Shown: in pieces, positions 17,233-25,121 of the stretch
Layout of the letters: each line of letters starts with the position of its first letter
Numbering within the stretch: the first letter of the stretch is position 1
Source of the DNA: Amarobacter sp035326025
GTDB lineage: Bacteria > Chloroflexota > Dehalococcoidia > Tepidiformales > Tepidiformaceae
DNA: 64,000 nt
Assembly (NCBI GenBank): GCA_035326025.1
Contig: DAOKYT010000007.1
Span: 1 to 64,000 of the forward strand
Reading direction: 5' to 3'
Translations under genes and position numbers: made by a program
The notes under the pieces: model-generated
Told to the model about the DNA's origin: nothing
The model's database searches: none
What the model saw: the letters and a program-made list of their open reading frames with translations, nothing else

Positions 17233-17538
17233 TCAGCGCGCCGGCGCGGGGCCCGGAAGCCCGGGCGGAAGCGCCCGACCGGGACGTCGACTGCGGGGCC
17301 GGCATGACGACGGCATGGGGGCCGCGAGTGCCGGGGCGGGGACAATCCCGGTCAGAACGGCAACACCCGAACCCTGATTCAACAGCCACGTCCAGCGGTC
17401 CTCGCGGGGCAACCGCGCTCGCAGGCTGGCGCGGACGAATCCCGCGCGCCCGCGGCCCGGGCGCGCGATCACCGGGAAATTGCGCAGCTGGTTGATCCGT
17501 ATGTTTCCGGTAGGGTGGCCAGGCGGTACCATCGGCGA
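17233..17538. other. Intergenic stretch, no gene seen
   Basis: About 300 bases between the ketosynthase-like gene and the metallo-beta-lactamase-like gene. It is GC-rich, with no recognisable gene, RNA or terminator. It presumably carries the promoter of the latter gene. Confidence 0.45.
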
Positions 17539-18162
17539 GTGCCAGTAGAGATTACGTACCTCGGCCGCACCTGCTTCCGGCTCAAGGGCCGCGATCGCAC
17601 CGTCATCACCGATCCCTGCCCCCCGGAAAGCGGGTTCGTGATCGGCAAGCAGACCGCCGACATCGTGACGGTGAGCCGGCGCGACGACCCCGGCTACAGC
17701 TACACCCGGGCGATTAGCGGGGATCCCATGGTGCTCGACGCGCCGGGCGAGTACGACATCGGCGGCGTCCTGGTGACGGGGATCGCCACGAAGCGGCCCG
17801 ACGGGACCAGGAACGTCGTCTTCATCTGCGAGATCGACGGGATCCGCATCGGCCACCTGGGCCTCCCGGCAACACTCGCGTTCGAGGAACTGAAGGATGT
17901 CGACGTGCTCCTGCTACCGGTAGGCGGGGGGAATTCCCTCCAGCCAAACCAGGCCGCCGACCTGATGACGCGGATCGAGCCGCGCATCGCCATCCCGATG
18001 AACTACAAGGCCGGCGGCGAGACGCTCGACCTGGAGCCCCTGGAGAAGTTCCTGAAGGAGACGGGCTCGAAGCCCGAGCCCCAGCCGCGGATCAGTGTGA
18101 GCCGGAGCAGCCTTCCGGCCGACCTGACGGTTATGGTGCTCGAACCGAAGCTGCTGAGCTGA
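17539..18162 (+). CDS. Metallo-beta-lactamase-fold protein lacking metal ligands
   Basis: A 207-residue relative of UlaG-like hydrolases (Lactamase_B_3). The framework is clear: VEITYLGRTCFRLKG, ADIVTVS, DAPGEYDIGGV, IGHLGLP, VDVLLLPVGGG and IPMNYKAGG. However, the ligands are replaced. GHSCF has become GRTCF, the HxHxDH motif has become RRDDPG, HLGD is HLGL and PMHY is PMNY. Only one His remains, so metal-dependent hydrolysis is unlikely. The start is GTG 17539. Monocistronic, followed by the TetR-side terminator. Confidence 0.72.
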   Translation: MPVEITYLGRTCFRLKGRDRTVITDPCPPESGFVIGKQTADIVTVSRRDDPGYSYTRAISGDPMVLDAPGEYDIGGVLVTGIATKRPDGTRNVVFICEIDGIRIGHLGLPATLAFEELKDVDVLLLPVGGGNSLQPNQAADLMTRIEPRIAIPMNYKAGGETLDLEPLEKFLKETGSKPEPQPRISVSRSSLPADLTVMVLEPKLLS

Positions 18163-18181
18163 CCTCCGCCGGGGGCGCAAG

Positions 18182-18215
18182 AAAAACGAGAACGCCCCTC
18201 TTGCGTGGGGCGTTC
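18182..18215 (-). terminator. Rho-independent terminator after the TetR gene
   Basis: GAACGCCCC pairs with GGGGCGTTC (9 bp, 8-base loop, 18190-18215). Read on the minus strand the stem is followed by TCGTTTTTC. It terminates the two-gene TetR unit, with the converging gene ending just upstream. Confidence 0.82.
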
Positions 18216-18238
18216 CGTGTTGGAAACGGGACGTGCAG

Positions 18239-18844
18239 TCAGGGCCGGGGGTTGCCGGCGAACGCCCGCCTGATGAGGACGTGGAGAGCCGCCAGCTGCG
18301 CGTCGGTATCAACGCCGGGCATGATGAACTTCATCACGCGCGCCCCCCAGTAGAAGCTGTAGAGGGCTTCGGCGATCGCGTGGATGTCGACACCTTCGGG
18401 GGCCGGGCCGAACTGGCGCTCCAGCAGGAACACGATGCCGGCGCGGACCTTCTCGAACTCCTCCCTGAACTCGCCACGGGCAGCGGCGCTGCCCTCGCGG
18501 ACGGCGATGAGGGCGCGTTCGAAGAAGAGCTGGGTGTCGGTGCCGCACCCGGCGGTGTTGAGTTCGGCGAAGGTGAGCCGGGAGAGTTCCTCGAAGGAGA
18601 GTTCGGTGCTGGCCGGGTCTTTCCAGGCGTGCTTGACGGACTCATTCGAGACATCCAGGCAGCCGCGGGCAAGCTCATCCTTGTTTTCGAAATAGCGATA
18701 GATGGCTCCGGGCGATATCCCCGCCTCGGCGGCGATTTCCGCCATGGTGGCCGCCGCGATGCCCTTCCGGGAAAAGATCTTCGTCGCGGCGGCCAGGATA
18801 CTCTGGCGGCGCGCTTCGAGGTGCGCCTCGGATACTCGGGCCAT
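18239..18844 (-). CDS. TetR family transcriptional regulator
   Basis: A 201-residue repressor. The N-terminal helix-turn-helix is clear: ILAAATKIFSRKGIAAATMAEIAAEAGISPGAIYRYFENKDEL. The ligand-binding C-terminal domain is unassigned, though it resembles regulators of lipid metabolism. It lies four bases after a small coiled-coil gene, and the pair is preceded by tandem palindromes at 19035-19077, so autoregulation is likely. The start is ATG 18844; the longer frame is not TetR-like. Confidence 0.92.
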   Translation of the reverse strand: MARVSEAHLEARRQSILAAATKIFSRKGIAAATMAEIAAEAGISPGAIYRYFENKDELARGCLDVSNESVKHAWKDPASTELSFEELSRLTFAELNTAGCGTDTQLFFERALIAVREGSAAARGEFREEFEKVRAGIVFLLERQFGPAPEGVDIHAIAEALYSFYWGARVMKFIMPGVDTDAQLAALHVLIRRAFAGNPRP

Positions 18845-18848
18845 CGGC

Positions 18849-19022
18849 CTAGTGCGCTTTGGGCGAGAGTGCCGGCAGGACCTGCAGTCTTCCGCGCGCG
18901 GCCTTGAGCGCCCGCTCCAGGCGTTCGACCCGGGCGATCTGGCTCCAGGCCATCCGCTGGTTGATCTGCGTCTCAAGCACCTTCAGTTCCAGCTGGCGCG
19001 CGTTCGCGAGTTCGGGAAGCAT
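18849..19022 (-). CDS. Small coiled-coil protein upstream of TetR
   Basis: A 57-residue protein predicted to be almost entirely helical (LPELANARQLELKVLETQINQRMAWSQIARVERLERALKAARGR), with a Leu-rich heptad-like pattern. A strong AGGAGGA lies just upstream of the ATG at 19022. It is the first gene behind the TetR operators and may bind the regulator or another partner; no family recognised. Confidence 0.62.
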   Translation of the reverse strand: MLPELANARQLELKVLETQINQRMAWSQIARVERLERALKAARGRLQVLPALSPKAH

Positions 19023-19034
19023 GCGGTTCCTCCT

Positions 19035-19077
19035 GTGAATGACTAAACGTTCATTCACTGAATGAATAGTCGTTCAC
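19035..19077. promoter_or_regulatory. Tandem TetR-type operators
   Basis: Two adjacent palindromes. The first is TGAATGA-N8-TCATTCA (19036-19057). The second is TGAATGA-N4-TCGTTCA (19059-19076). A third symmetry, TTCATTCA-C-TGAATGAA, spans their junction (19050-19066). They sit directly before the SD of the coiled-coil/TetR unit. TGAATGA half-sites are typical of TetR regulators of fatty acid and phenylacetate pathways (established for other family members). Confidence 0.8.
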
Positions 19078-19190
19078 TTTGCCCGCCCTGTCAACCCCGC
19101 CGCGGTAGCAGTTGTGTGAACTTGCCGGCACGGGCCCCGCCGGTGACGCGACATTGGCGCGGGGCCGCCCGCCAATGCCACACTGGGCCG

Positions 19191-20135
19191 GTGCGACGGT
19201 GCCCCGGCCGCTGGCTGCCCGTGTTCGCCGCGGCCATGGGCCTGGCGCTGGCGCTGCTCGCCCTCCGGGGCAACCCCGCCCCGGCGGCGGCCGGCATCTC
19301 CTTCCCGGTCCGGGAAGTCCGCCTCTCGCTGCTGGTGCCCTCGGGCGGAGGGTTCGAGTCCGTGGAGATCACGATGTTCGCGCTCGACGACGGCTCCACG
19401 CCGATCGGCCAGCGCATCGCCGAAGGGCGGGCGGCGATGCTCGCGCGGTTCCCCGGGGCCATCGAACGGGACCCGGCGGAAGTTGAGGCGCAGTTCAAGA
19501 TCTTCGGGATCCGCTGGCCCGGACGGTTCGCGACCTGGCTCTACAACCCCGAGGGCGGGCCGCCCTCGATGCCCGCGGACACGGCACTCGCCGCCATCCA
19601 GGCCGGCGCTGGCGGCTGGACAAACGCGGGGGGCACGGGCTGGCACTTCGACTACCTCAGCACCACCTCCACCCCGGCGGGCTGCAACGGCGTGCCAGAG
19701 GCCGTCCCCCGCGACGGGCTGAACGTGGTGGGCTGGGGGCACATCGCCGGGGGCTACCTGGGCTATTCGTGCTGGTGGCGCAGCTCCACGCTGGTCGAAG
19801 GCACCCCCTACTTCGAGGCGATCGAGTTCGACATCATTTTCGAGCCGCTCTTCCCCTACACCAGCCCGTCACTCCGGGCGCTTGCGCATCACGAGTTCGG
19901 TCACGCGCTGGGCCTCGACCACACCGAGGCCCCCTGCCCCGGCCAGGCGATGTGCCCGGGCGAGGACGCGATGATCTACATTTCGCCGCAGCCCGACGAC
20001 CTGAACGGCCTGGTCGCGCTCTATGGGCTCGCGCCGGCGCCCCCGTCCCCGGCGCCCACCACGGCGCCCACGGCCACGAGCACCGTCCCGGGGCTGACCC
20101 GGCGGGTGGCGCTGCCGCTCCTCGCACGCGACTGA
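19191..20135 (+). CDS. Secreted matrixin-type metalloprotease
   Basis: A 314-residue exported zinc protease. A signal peptide (PVFAAAMGLALALLALRG) precedes the mature protein. The metzincin zinc site HHEFGHALGLDHTE (HExxHxxGxxH) and Met-turn DAMIYI are intact. The C-terminus has a Pro/Thr-rich stalk (PAPPSPAPTTAPTATS) and a basic/hydrophobic end, perhaps for surface retention. It resembles peptidase family M10A. The start is GTG 19191, chosen because it places the signal peptide at the N-terminus; no strong SD is seen. Target proteins unknown. Confidence 0.82.
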   Translation: MRRCPGRWLPVFAAAMGLALALLALRGNPAPAAAGISFPVREVRLSLLVPSGGGFESVEITMFALDDGSTPIGQRIAEGRAAMLARFPGAIERDPAEVEAQFKIFGIRWPGRFATWLYNPEGGPPSMPADTALAAIQAGAGGWTNAGGTGWHFDYLSTTSTPAGCNGVPEAVPRDGLNVVGWGHIAGGYLGYSCWWRSSTLVEGTPYFEAIEFDIIFEPLFPYTSPSLRALAHHEFGHALGLDHTEAPCPGQAMCPGEDAMIYISPQPDDLNGLVALYGLAPAPPSPAPTTAPTATSTVPGLTRRVALPLLARD

Positions 20136-20195
20136 CGCGGGCGGCTGGCGCGGCTACACTGCGTGTCCACTCATCCACGGGAGCGTTGTCCCCTC

Positions 20196-20360
20196 ATGTG
20201 CTTCGCCCACGACGCCATGAACGCCGCCGGGTTGAAGAACGAGGTGGTCATCTACGATGGCGCGCCACACTCATTCTTCGACCGCGCCTTCGAGCAGTAC
20301 GCGAAGGCGAGCGAGGGCGCCTGGCGGCGGATGCTCGCCTTCATCGAGGCCAACCGCTAA
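20196..20360 (+). pseudogene. C-terminal fragment of a dienelactone hydrolase
   Basis: About 50 residues match the end of an alpha/beta dienelactone hydrolase: NEVVIYDGAPHSFFDR with the catalytic His, then AFEQYAKASEGAWRRMLAFIE. The nucleophile Cys and Asp domains are missing, and upstream sequence is not homologous. Its stop overlaps the convergent penicillin-binding protein gene by four bases. Read as a gene remnant. Confidence 0.62.
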
Positions 20361-22399
20361 TTCAACGCTGCGAGGACAACATCGCGCGCGATAGGGCCGG
20401 CCTCCATCGAGCCCGACTGCCCTTCATCGAGGACTACCGCGGCGAGCGCGCGCGGCTCGGCCGCCGGCGACATCGCGACGAAGAGGACGTGCTGCTGGCT
20501 CCCCGCATCCTCGGCCGTGCCCGACTTCCCGGCGAAATCGGTATAGCCAGCCAGGGCGAACGCGGTCGATGCCGTGCCCCGCGCGCTGGTCACCAGCCGC
20601 AGGCCGAGTTTCAGGTGGTCGAACTGTTCCGGGGTCAGCGGGATGGCGCCCCGCGATTCGGCGGCTGCATCGGCGAGCAGGCGCGGCGTCCGCAGCTCGC
20701 CCGCCATGAAGGAGCTGTAGGCGTTGGCCAACTGCAGCGGCGTGATGAGGAGGTCGCCCTGGCCGATGCCGAGGTTCACCTCGTCGCCGGGGAACCAGGG
20801 AAGGCCGGTGGCGGCGCGCTTCCACTCGGCATCGGGCACCTGGCCATCTTCCTCGGCGAGCCCCACTACCCCGCTCGGCGCGCCGAATCCGAAGGCCCGG
20901 GCCATTTGCGAGAGCGCCCCATCGGCCTCGTTGTAGAGCGTGAGGGCGATTTCGTAGAAGACCGGGTTGCACGACCGCATCAGCGCCTCGGCGATGGTGA
21001 GCAGGCCCTGGGCGCCTTCCCAGTTGCGGCGTGGCGGGTCGACTCCGTACCAGATCGCGCTGCACTCCAGCCGGTCGGCGGGAGTGTAGCCGCCATGGGC
21101 CAGGCCCGCGGCGCCGGTCACGAGCTTGAAGGTCGAACCCGCGGAATAGAGGCCCGTGGTCGCGCGATTGGCGAGCGGCCCGCCCGGCGCAGCCGTGATG
21201 GCGGCGAGCGCCGCCGCGTCGTTTCGCTCGAAGGCATCCGGGTCGAAGCTTGGCGAACTGTTCACCGCGAGGATGTCGTTGGTCGCCGGGTCGATGACGA
21301 CGACGGCCCCCGGGCGCGAGCCGAGGCGCTCGTGGGCCGCGCGCAGGGTATCGGCGTCGAGGGTGGTCTGGACATCGCGTCCGGGCGCGTAGGGCCGGGA
21401 CACGTAGGTGCGGAGGACCGCGCCATCGGGACCGGCAAGGTTCAGCTCCGCGCCGATCGACCCGGCGAGAACCTGCTCCTGGGAGGCTTCGAGGCCGGTG
21501 GCCCCGAGGCGATCGCCGGGGCGGAAGCCCGTGCCGCGGAGGGCTTCGAGCTCTTCGGCGGTGTATTCGCGGGTGTAGCCGACCACGTGCGCCGCCGCGG
21601 GCCCCAGGGGGTGGACACGCATCGACTCGAAGTAGAGGATGACGCCCGGGATCGGCCGCAGCGTTGCGCTCGCTTCCTCCACCTTCTCATCCGGGACGGG
21701 GCCGACGCGCACCCGCTGGGTGGCCCCGCCGGGTGCGTCGAAGGCGGCATCGACCTGTTCCTTCGTGAATCCAAACTCGACCAGGGCGGTAGTCAGGGCG
21801 GCGCGGTCACGCACCAGGCTGCGGTTGAGGCCGAGCATGCGGATATCGCGCGTGACCGCGAGTTCTGCCCCGTTGCGGTCGAAGATGGTGCCGCGGATGG
21901 GCCGCTGGATGGTGCTCTTGAACTCGCGGCCATCGACCATATCGGGGTGGATGGCCGAAGGCTGCCAGTTGACGACCCAGCCACCGGGAGCGGAGGCGAG
22001 GTTAAGCGTTGTGGAGTATTCGATGTCGCCGAAATAGGCTGTGGAAGCGCGCACCGCCAGCCGCGCCCGGCCCTCTTCGGCCGACTCGACGCCCACGTCG
22101 AGCGAGACGAGCGTGAGCTCGGTGGAGAAGTGGCGGTAGGCGGCGTCAAAGAGCTCGGGGGGATAGGCCCGCTGGGCGGCCGGCGAGAGGAGCAGGTAGA
22201 GGGCATTGGTATCGCCGTTGGACCATGCTGTAGCAAACTCCGCGGCGGTCGCACCGGGAGAGCCCGGCGTGGCCCCGGCGCTGGCCCCGCCACCGGAGGT
22301 GCCGCTGCCGGCATCGAGCGCGCAGCGCGCGCCAGCAACCAGCGCTCCGCCAAGGAGCCCCACAACCACCGCTAGCAGGAACACCGCCCGCATGGCCAT
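20357..22399 (-). CDS. Class B penicillin-binding protein with MecA-like N domain
   Basis: A peptidoglycan transpeptidase of about 680 residues, anchored by one N-terminal membrane segment (AVFLLAVVVGLLGGALVAG). Residues about 45-170 form an NTF2-like MecA_N domain (AAEFATAWSNGDTNALYLLL). A PBP dimerisation region follows (RPIRGTIFDRNGAELAV), then the transpeptidase domain with SxxK in SAGSTFKL, SxN in MRSCNPVFY and KSGTAE in place of KTG. The order is that of PbpA and FtsI-like enzymes. The start is ATG 22399 or 22393; both overlap the divergent gene at 22392. Confidence 0.9.
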   Translation of the reverse strand: MAMRAVFLLAVVVGLLGGALVAGARCALDAGSGTSGGGASAGATPGSPGATAAEFATAWSNGDTNALYLLLSPAAQRAYPPELFDAAYRHFSTELTLVSLDVGVESAEEGRARLAVRASTAYFGDIEYSTTLNLASAPGGWVVNWQPSAIHPDMVDGREFKSTIQRPIRGTIFDRNGAELAVTRDIRMLGLNRSLVRDRAALTTALVEFGFTKEQVDAAFDAPGGATQRVRVGPVPDEKVEEASATLRPIPGVILYFESMRVHPLGPAAAHVVGYTREYTAEELEALRGTGFRPGDRLGATGLEASQEQVLAGSIGAELNLAGPDGAVLRTYVSRPYAPGRDVQTTLDADTLRAAHERLGSRPGAVVVIDPATNDILAVNSSPSFDPDAFERNDAAALAAITAAPGGPLANRATTGLYSAGSTFKLVTGAAGLAHGGYTPADRLECSAIWYGVDPPRRNWEGAQGLLTIAEALMRSCNPVFYEIALTLYNEADGALSQMARAFGFGAPSGVVGLAEEDGQVPDAEWKRAATGLPWFPGDEVNLGIGQGDLLITPLQLANAYSSFMAGELRTPRLLADAAAESRGAIPLTPEQFDHLKLGLRLVTSARGTASTAFALAGYTDFAGKSGTAEDAGSQQHVLFVAMSPAAEPRALAAVVLDEGQSGSMEAGPIARDVVLAALN

Positions 22400-23555
22400 A
22401 CGCCACCGATCCTGGAGCTCCCCCGCCGCCGCGATTGTAGCAGTGCTCGTGTTCGCGTTGGGTTTGCTGGCCACCGCCTGCGGCGGCGACGGCGGCGGGA
22501 ACGATGGCGGCGGGACGCCAGCACGTGCGAGCGGGCCGGGCCCGGAAGTGGTACGCCCCGGCCCGGAAGGCGACCCGCGGACCGTGCGCCTGGGGCTGAG
22601 CTCGTTGCCACCGGAGTTGACGAGCGACGCCTATATCCAGGCCTTCGCGACAGCCGCCCAGTACGCCGATACGGTGCTCATCCAGCGCAACCCGCCATGG
22701 AGCGACTTCCTGCCGGGCGGCCAGATCTCCGGGGAGACCGCGGACGCGACCCGCCTCGAGACGGAGCTGCTGAAGCAGTACGGCAACCTGCAGCTCATTT
22801 ACGCGATCGACCCGACCGACGGGGTGGTACAGCGGAGCCGGCTGGCGAATCTGCCGCCGGAAGCCGACGCGCAAAAGGGCTTCCTCGACCCCGCCATCCG
22901 GAATGCCTTCGTGGCCTACGCGGCCTACGTGGCCAAGAACTACGAGCCGGAGTACCTGGCCATCGGCGTCGAGATCAACATGACCTACGAACGGGCGCCC
23001 GAGCAGTTCGAGGCCTTCGCGACGCTCTACGATGAGGCGTATGCCATCGTGAAAGGCAACAGCCCCGGGACGAAAGTCTTCCCCACGTTCCAGCTGGAAG
23101 ACCTGGAGGGCACCTTTGGCGAGGTGCACCCGCCGCGATGGGAGCTCATCGAGCGCTTCCGCGACAGGATGGACGTGCTGGCCATCAGCACCTACCCCTT
23201 CCTCGGGGATGTGCGGAGCGCCACCGAGGTGCGGGACGACTACTACGCCCAGCTGCGCCAGCGCTGGGAGGGCGAGATCATCATCTCCGAGACGGGGTAT
23301 CCGTCGGCGCCGGTGGAGGGCCGCCTGGTGGTGGGGACCGAGGCGGACCAGAACGCCTACCTGAAGCGCCTCCTCGAAGAAGCGAACACCCTCGGGTTTA
23401 CCCATGTCGTCTGGTTCGCGGCCCTGGACCCGGCGTTCGCGAGCACGGGCGCGACATCGGTCTTCAAGGACATCGGCCTGCGGCGGAGCGATGGCTCGAA
23501 CAAGCAGGCCTGGACCACCTGGGAGGAGTGGGCGCGGCGCCCGATCGCGGAGTAA
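22392..23555 (+). CDS. Lipoprotein glycosidase, clan GH-A (TIM barrel)
   Basis: A 387-residue lipoprotein: basic MAIRHR, hydrophobic VAVLVFALGLLATAC with a lipobox Cys, then a Gly/Asp-rich linker. The rest fits a (beta/alpha)8 glycoside hydrolase with the acid/base Glu in IGVEINM and the nucleophile Glu in ISETGYPS. The substrate is unknown; similarity to GH53-like barrels is only general. The start ATG overlaps the start codon region of the divergent penicillin-binding protein gene, so both promoters must lie within coding DNA. Confidence 0.72.
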   Translation: MAIRHRSWSSPAAAIVAVLVFALGLLATACGGDGGGNDGGGTPARASGPGPEVVRPGPEGDPRTVRLGLSSLPPELTSDAYIQAFATAAQYADTVLIQRNPPWSDFLPGGQISGETADATRLETELLKQYGNLQLIYAIDPTDGVVQRSRLANLPPEADAQKGFLDPAIRNAFVAYAAYVAKNYEPEYLAIGVEINMTYERAPEQFEAFATLYDEAYAIVKGNSPGTKVFPTFQLEDLEGTFGEVHPPRWELIERFRDRMDVLAISTYPFLGDVRSATEVRDDYYAQLRQRWEGEIIISETGYPSAPVEGRLVVGTEADQNAYLKRLLEEANTLGFTHVVWFAALDPAFASTGATSVFKDIGLRRSDGSNKQAWTTWEEWARRPIAE

Positions 23556-23576
23556 CCGGCGCCCCGGCGGGTTCGG

Positions 23577-24734
23577 TTATGGCGAGGCCGGGACTTCCCC
23601 GGCCGCCGCGGCATCGGGGTTCAGCGTCTCGGCGAGCTGGAGCCGCTCCAGGATCTCGCGGCGGGTCACGAGCCCGATCATGCGGCCATCCTCCAGCACG
23701 GGGACCTGGTTCAGCCGCTTCTCGCCGAGCAGCACCAGCACTTCGACCGCGGGTGTGGTGGCCACAACGGTGATCACGCGCTCACGCGGGGTCATCGCCG
23801 CTTGCGCGGGCGTATTGCGCCACTCGGAGCGCGGCACCCGCCGCACGTCGGTCACCGTCAGGATGCCGAGGACGGCGCCGCCGTTGGCGACTATCACGGC
23901 GCGTTCGCCCTGGCCCACCATGTAGTCATCGACGACAACCTGGAGCGGGACGCCGGGCGTGACGCTCGGGAAGTCGGGCCGCATGACATCACGGGCGGTC
24001 AGGTGTTTGAGGACGCCCTCGAGCTGGAGGTTGGCGGCCTCGCCGCGGGCGGCGCCAAGGAGGAACCAGCCAATGAACATGAACCAGAGGCCGTTGAAGA
24101 GGAACCCGCTCAGCAGGAGGAAGAAACCGGCCGCGATAAGGGCGTAGCCAAACACCTCGCCAACGCCGGCGGCGATGCGCGTGGCCCGGCGGAAGCTGCC
24201 GGTGCGCTTCCAGGCGATGGAGCGTAGCACCCGGCCGCCATCGAGCGGAAAGCCAGGGAGGATGTTGAAGACGGCGAGCAGCGCGTTCACGAACGCAAGG
24301 TAGAAGAGTGTGGCCTCCAGCTGTTCGTTGACCCCGCTGAAGGCGAGGCCAGCCAGGCCGGTGAGCGCCGCGATCACCAGGCTCGTCGCCGGGCCGGCGG
24401 CGGCAATCTGAAACTCCTCCCCGGCCGACGCCGGCTGGCGCCCGAGGTGCGACACGCCCCCGAAGATGAACAGCGTGATGCGCGGCACATCGAGCCCGCG
24501 GCGTTTTGCCACCAGGGCGTGAGCAAGTTCGTGGATGAGCACGGTGACGAACAGGAGGATGGCCGCGCTGATGCCGACGGTCCAGTAAGCCAGCTGGCTC
24601 CAGTCCTCGTACTGGTCCGGGAAGAACCCGGCGGAAAGCGAGTAGGCAACGAAGGCGAGGATCAACAACCACGAGGGATGAATCTCGATATCGATGCCGA
24701 AGAGCCTGGCGACACGGAAGGAACTGCCGAACAC
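23577..24734 (-). CDS. Site-2 protease family protein with CBS pair
   Basis: An intramembrane zinc protease (M50B) of 385 residues. It has HELAHALVAKRRG (HExxH, residues about 68-72) and the third ligand in ILPGFPLDGGRVL, with four to six TM segments. Two CBS domains at about 240-370 (TARDVMRPDF, GILTVTDVRR, AAMTPRERV, IGLVTRREIL) likely bind adenine nucleotides and gate activity. This is the S2P/CBS architecture seen in archaea, actinobacteria and Chloroflexota. The substrate is not evident; no anti-sigma factor is adjacent. Confidence 0.92.
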   Translation of the reverse strand: MFGSSFRVARLFGIDIEIHPSWLLILAFVAYSLSAGFFPDQYEDWSQLAYWTVGISAAILLFVTVLIHELAHALVAKRRGLDVPRITLFIFGGVSHLGRQPASAGEEFQIAAAGPATSLVIAALTGLAGLAFSGVNEQLEATLFYLAFVNALLAVFNILPGFPLDGGRVLRSIAWKRTGSFRRATRIAAGVGEVFGYALIAAGFFLLLSGFLFNGLWFMFIGWFLLGAARGEAANLQLEGVLKHLTARDVMRPDFPSVTPGVPLQVVVDDYMVGQGERAVIVANGGAVLGILTVTDVRRVPRSEWRNTPAQAAMTPRERVITVVATTPAVEVLVLLGEKRLNQVPVLEDGRMIGLVTRREILERLQLAETLNPDAAAAGEVPASP

Positions 24735-25121
24735 ACCTCTACGCTACTGGCCGGGAAGGCGCCCGCCAAGTAGCACGGATATGACAGAGGGTGTCGCGAT
24801 GGCGCGGCATGCTTCCCCGCGATGCTCTTCGACCCCCGGTTCGCGGCTCTATGGCCCCGCGCCACCACTTCCCGATGGGCGGCTAAGCGGGCCTGCTCCG
24901 GGCCATGCGCACAAGGCCGATCCCGTTGCCGGCATGCCGGGGATGCCTGCTCCTACCGGTGCTGATCGGCGCCGTGCTGGCCGCCGGCAGGCTGGTGGCA
25001 CTGTCCGGGTGGTGGCTGGTCGCGGCGGGCCTCGGGCTCCTGGCCATCGTGCCCTGCCGGGGGCAATGGCGGAGAGCAGGGGCCCGACGGAGAGGCGCCG
25101 GGCGCGGCCTCGTTCGATTCT
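24735..25121. other. Gene-poor stretch; possible small membrane ORF
   Basis: About 390 bases between the protease start and the purL end. A plus-strand frame beginning at ATG 24905 encodes a hydrophobic two-segment stretch (CLLLPVLIGAVLAAGRLVAL, then WWLVAAGLGLLAIV). It runs on into a low-complexity Arg-rich tail antisense to purL, so only the first 60 residues could be meaningful. Not supported well enough to call as a gene. Confidence 0.3.

Noticed and set aside
19769..22375. 868-residue plus-strand open frame
   Set aside because: Antisense to the penicillin-binding protein gene, whose motifs are clear. Long antisense frames are common at this GC content and the translation is low-complexity.
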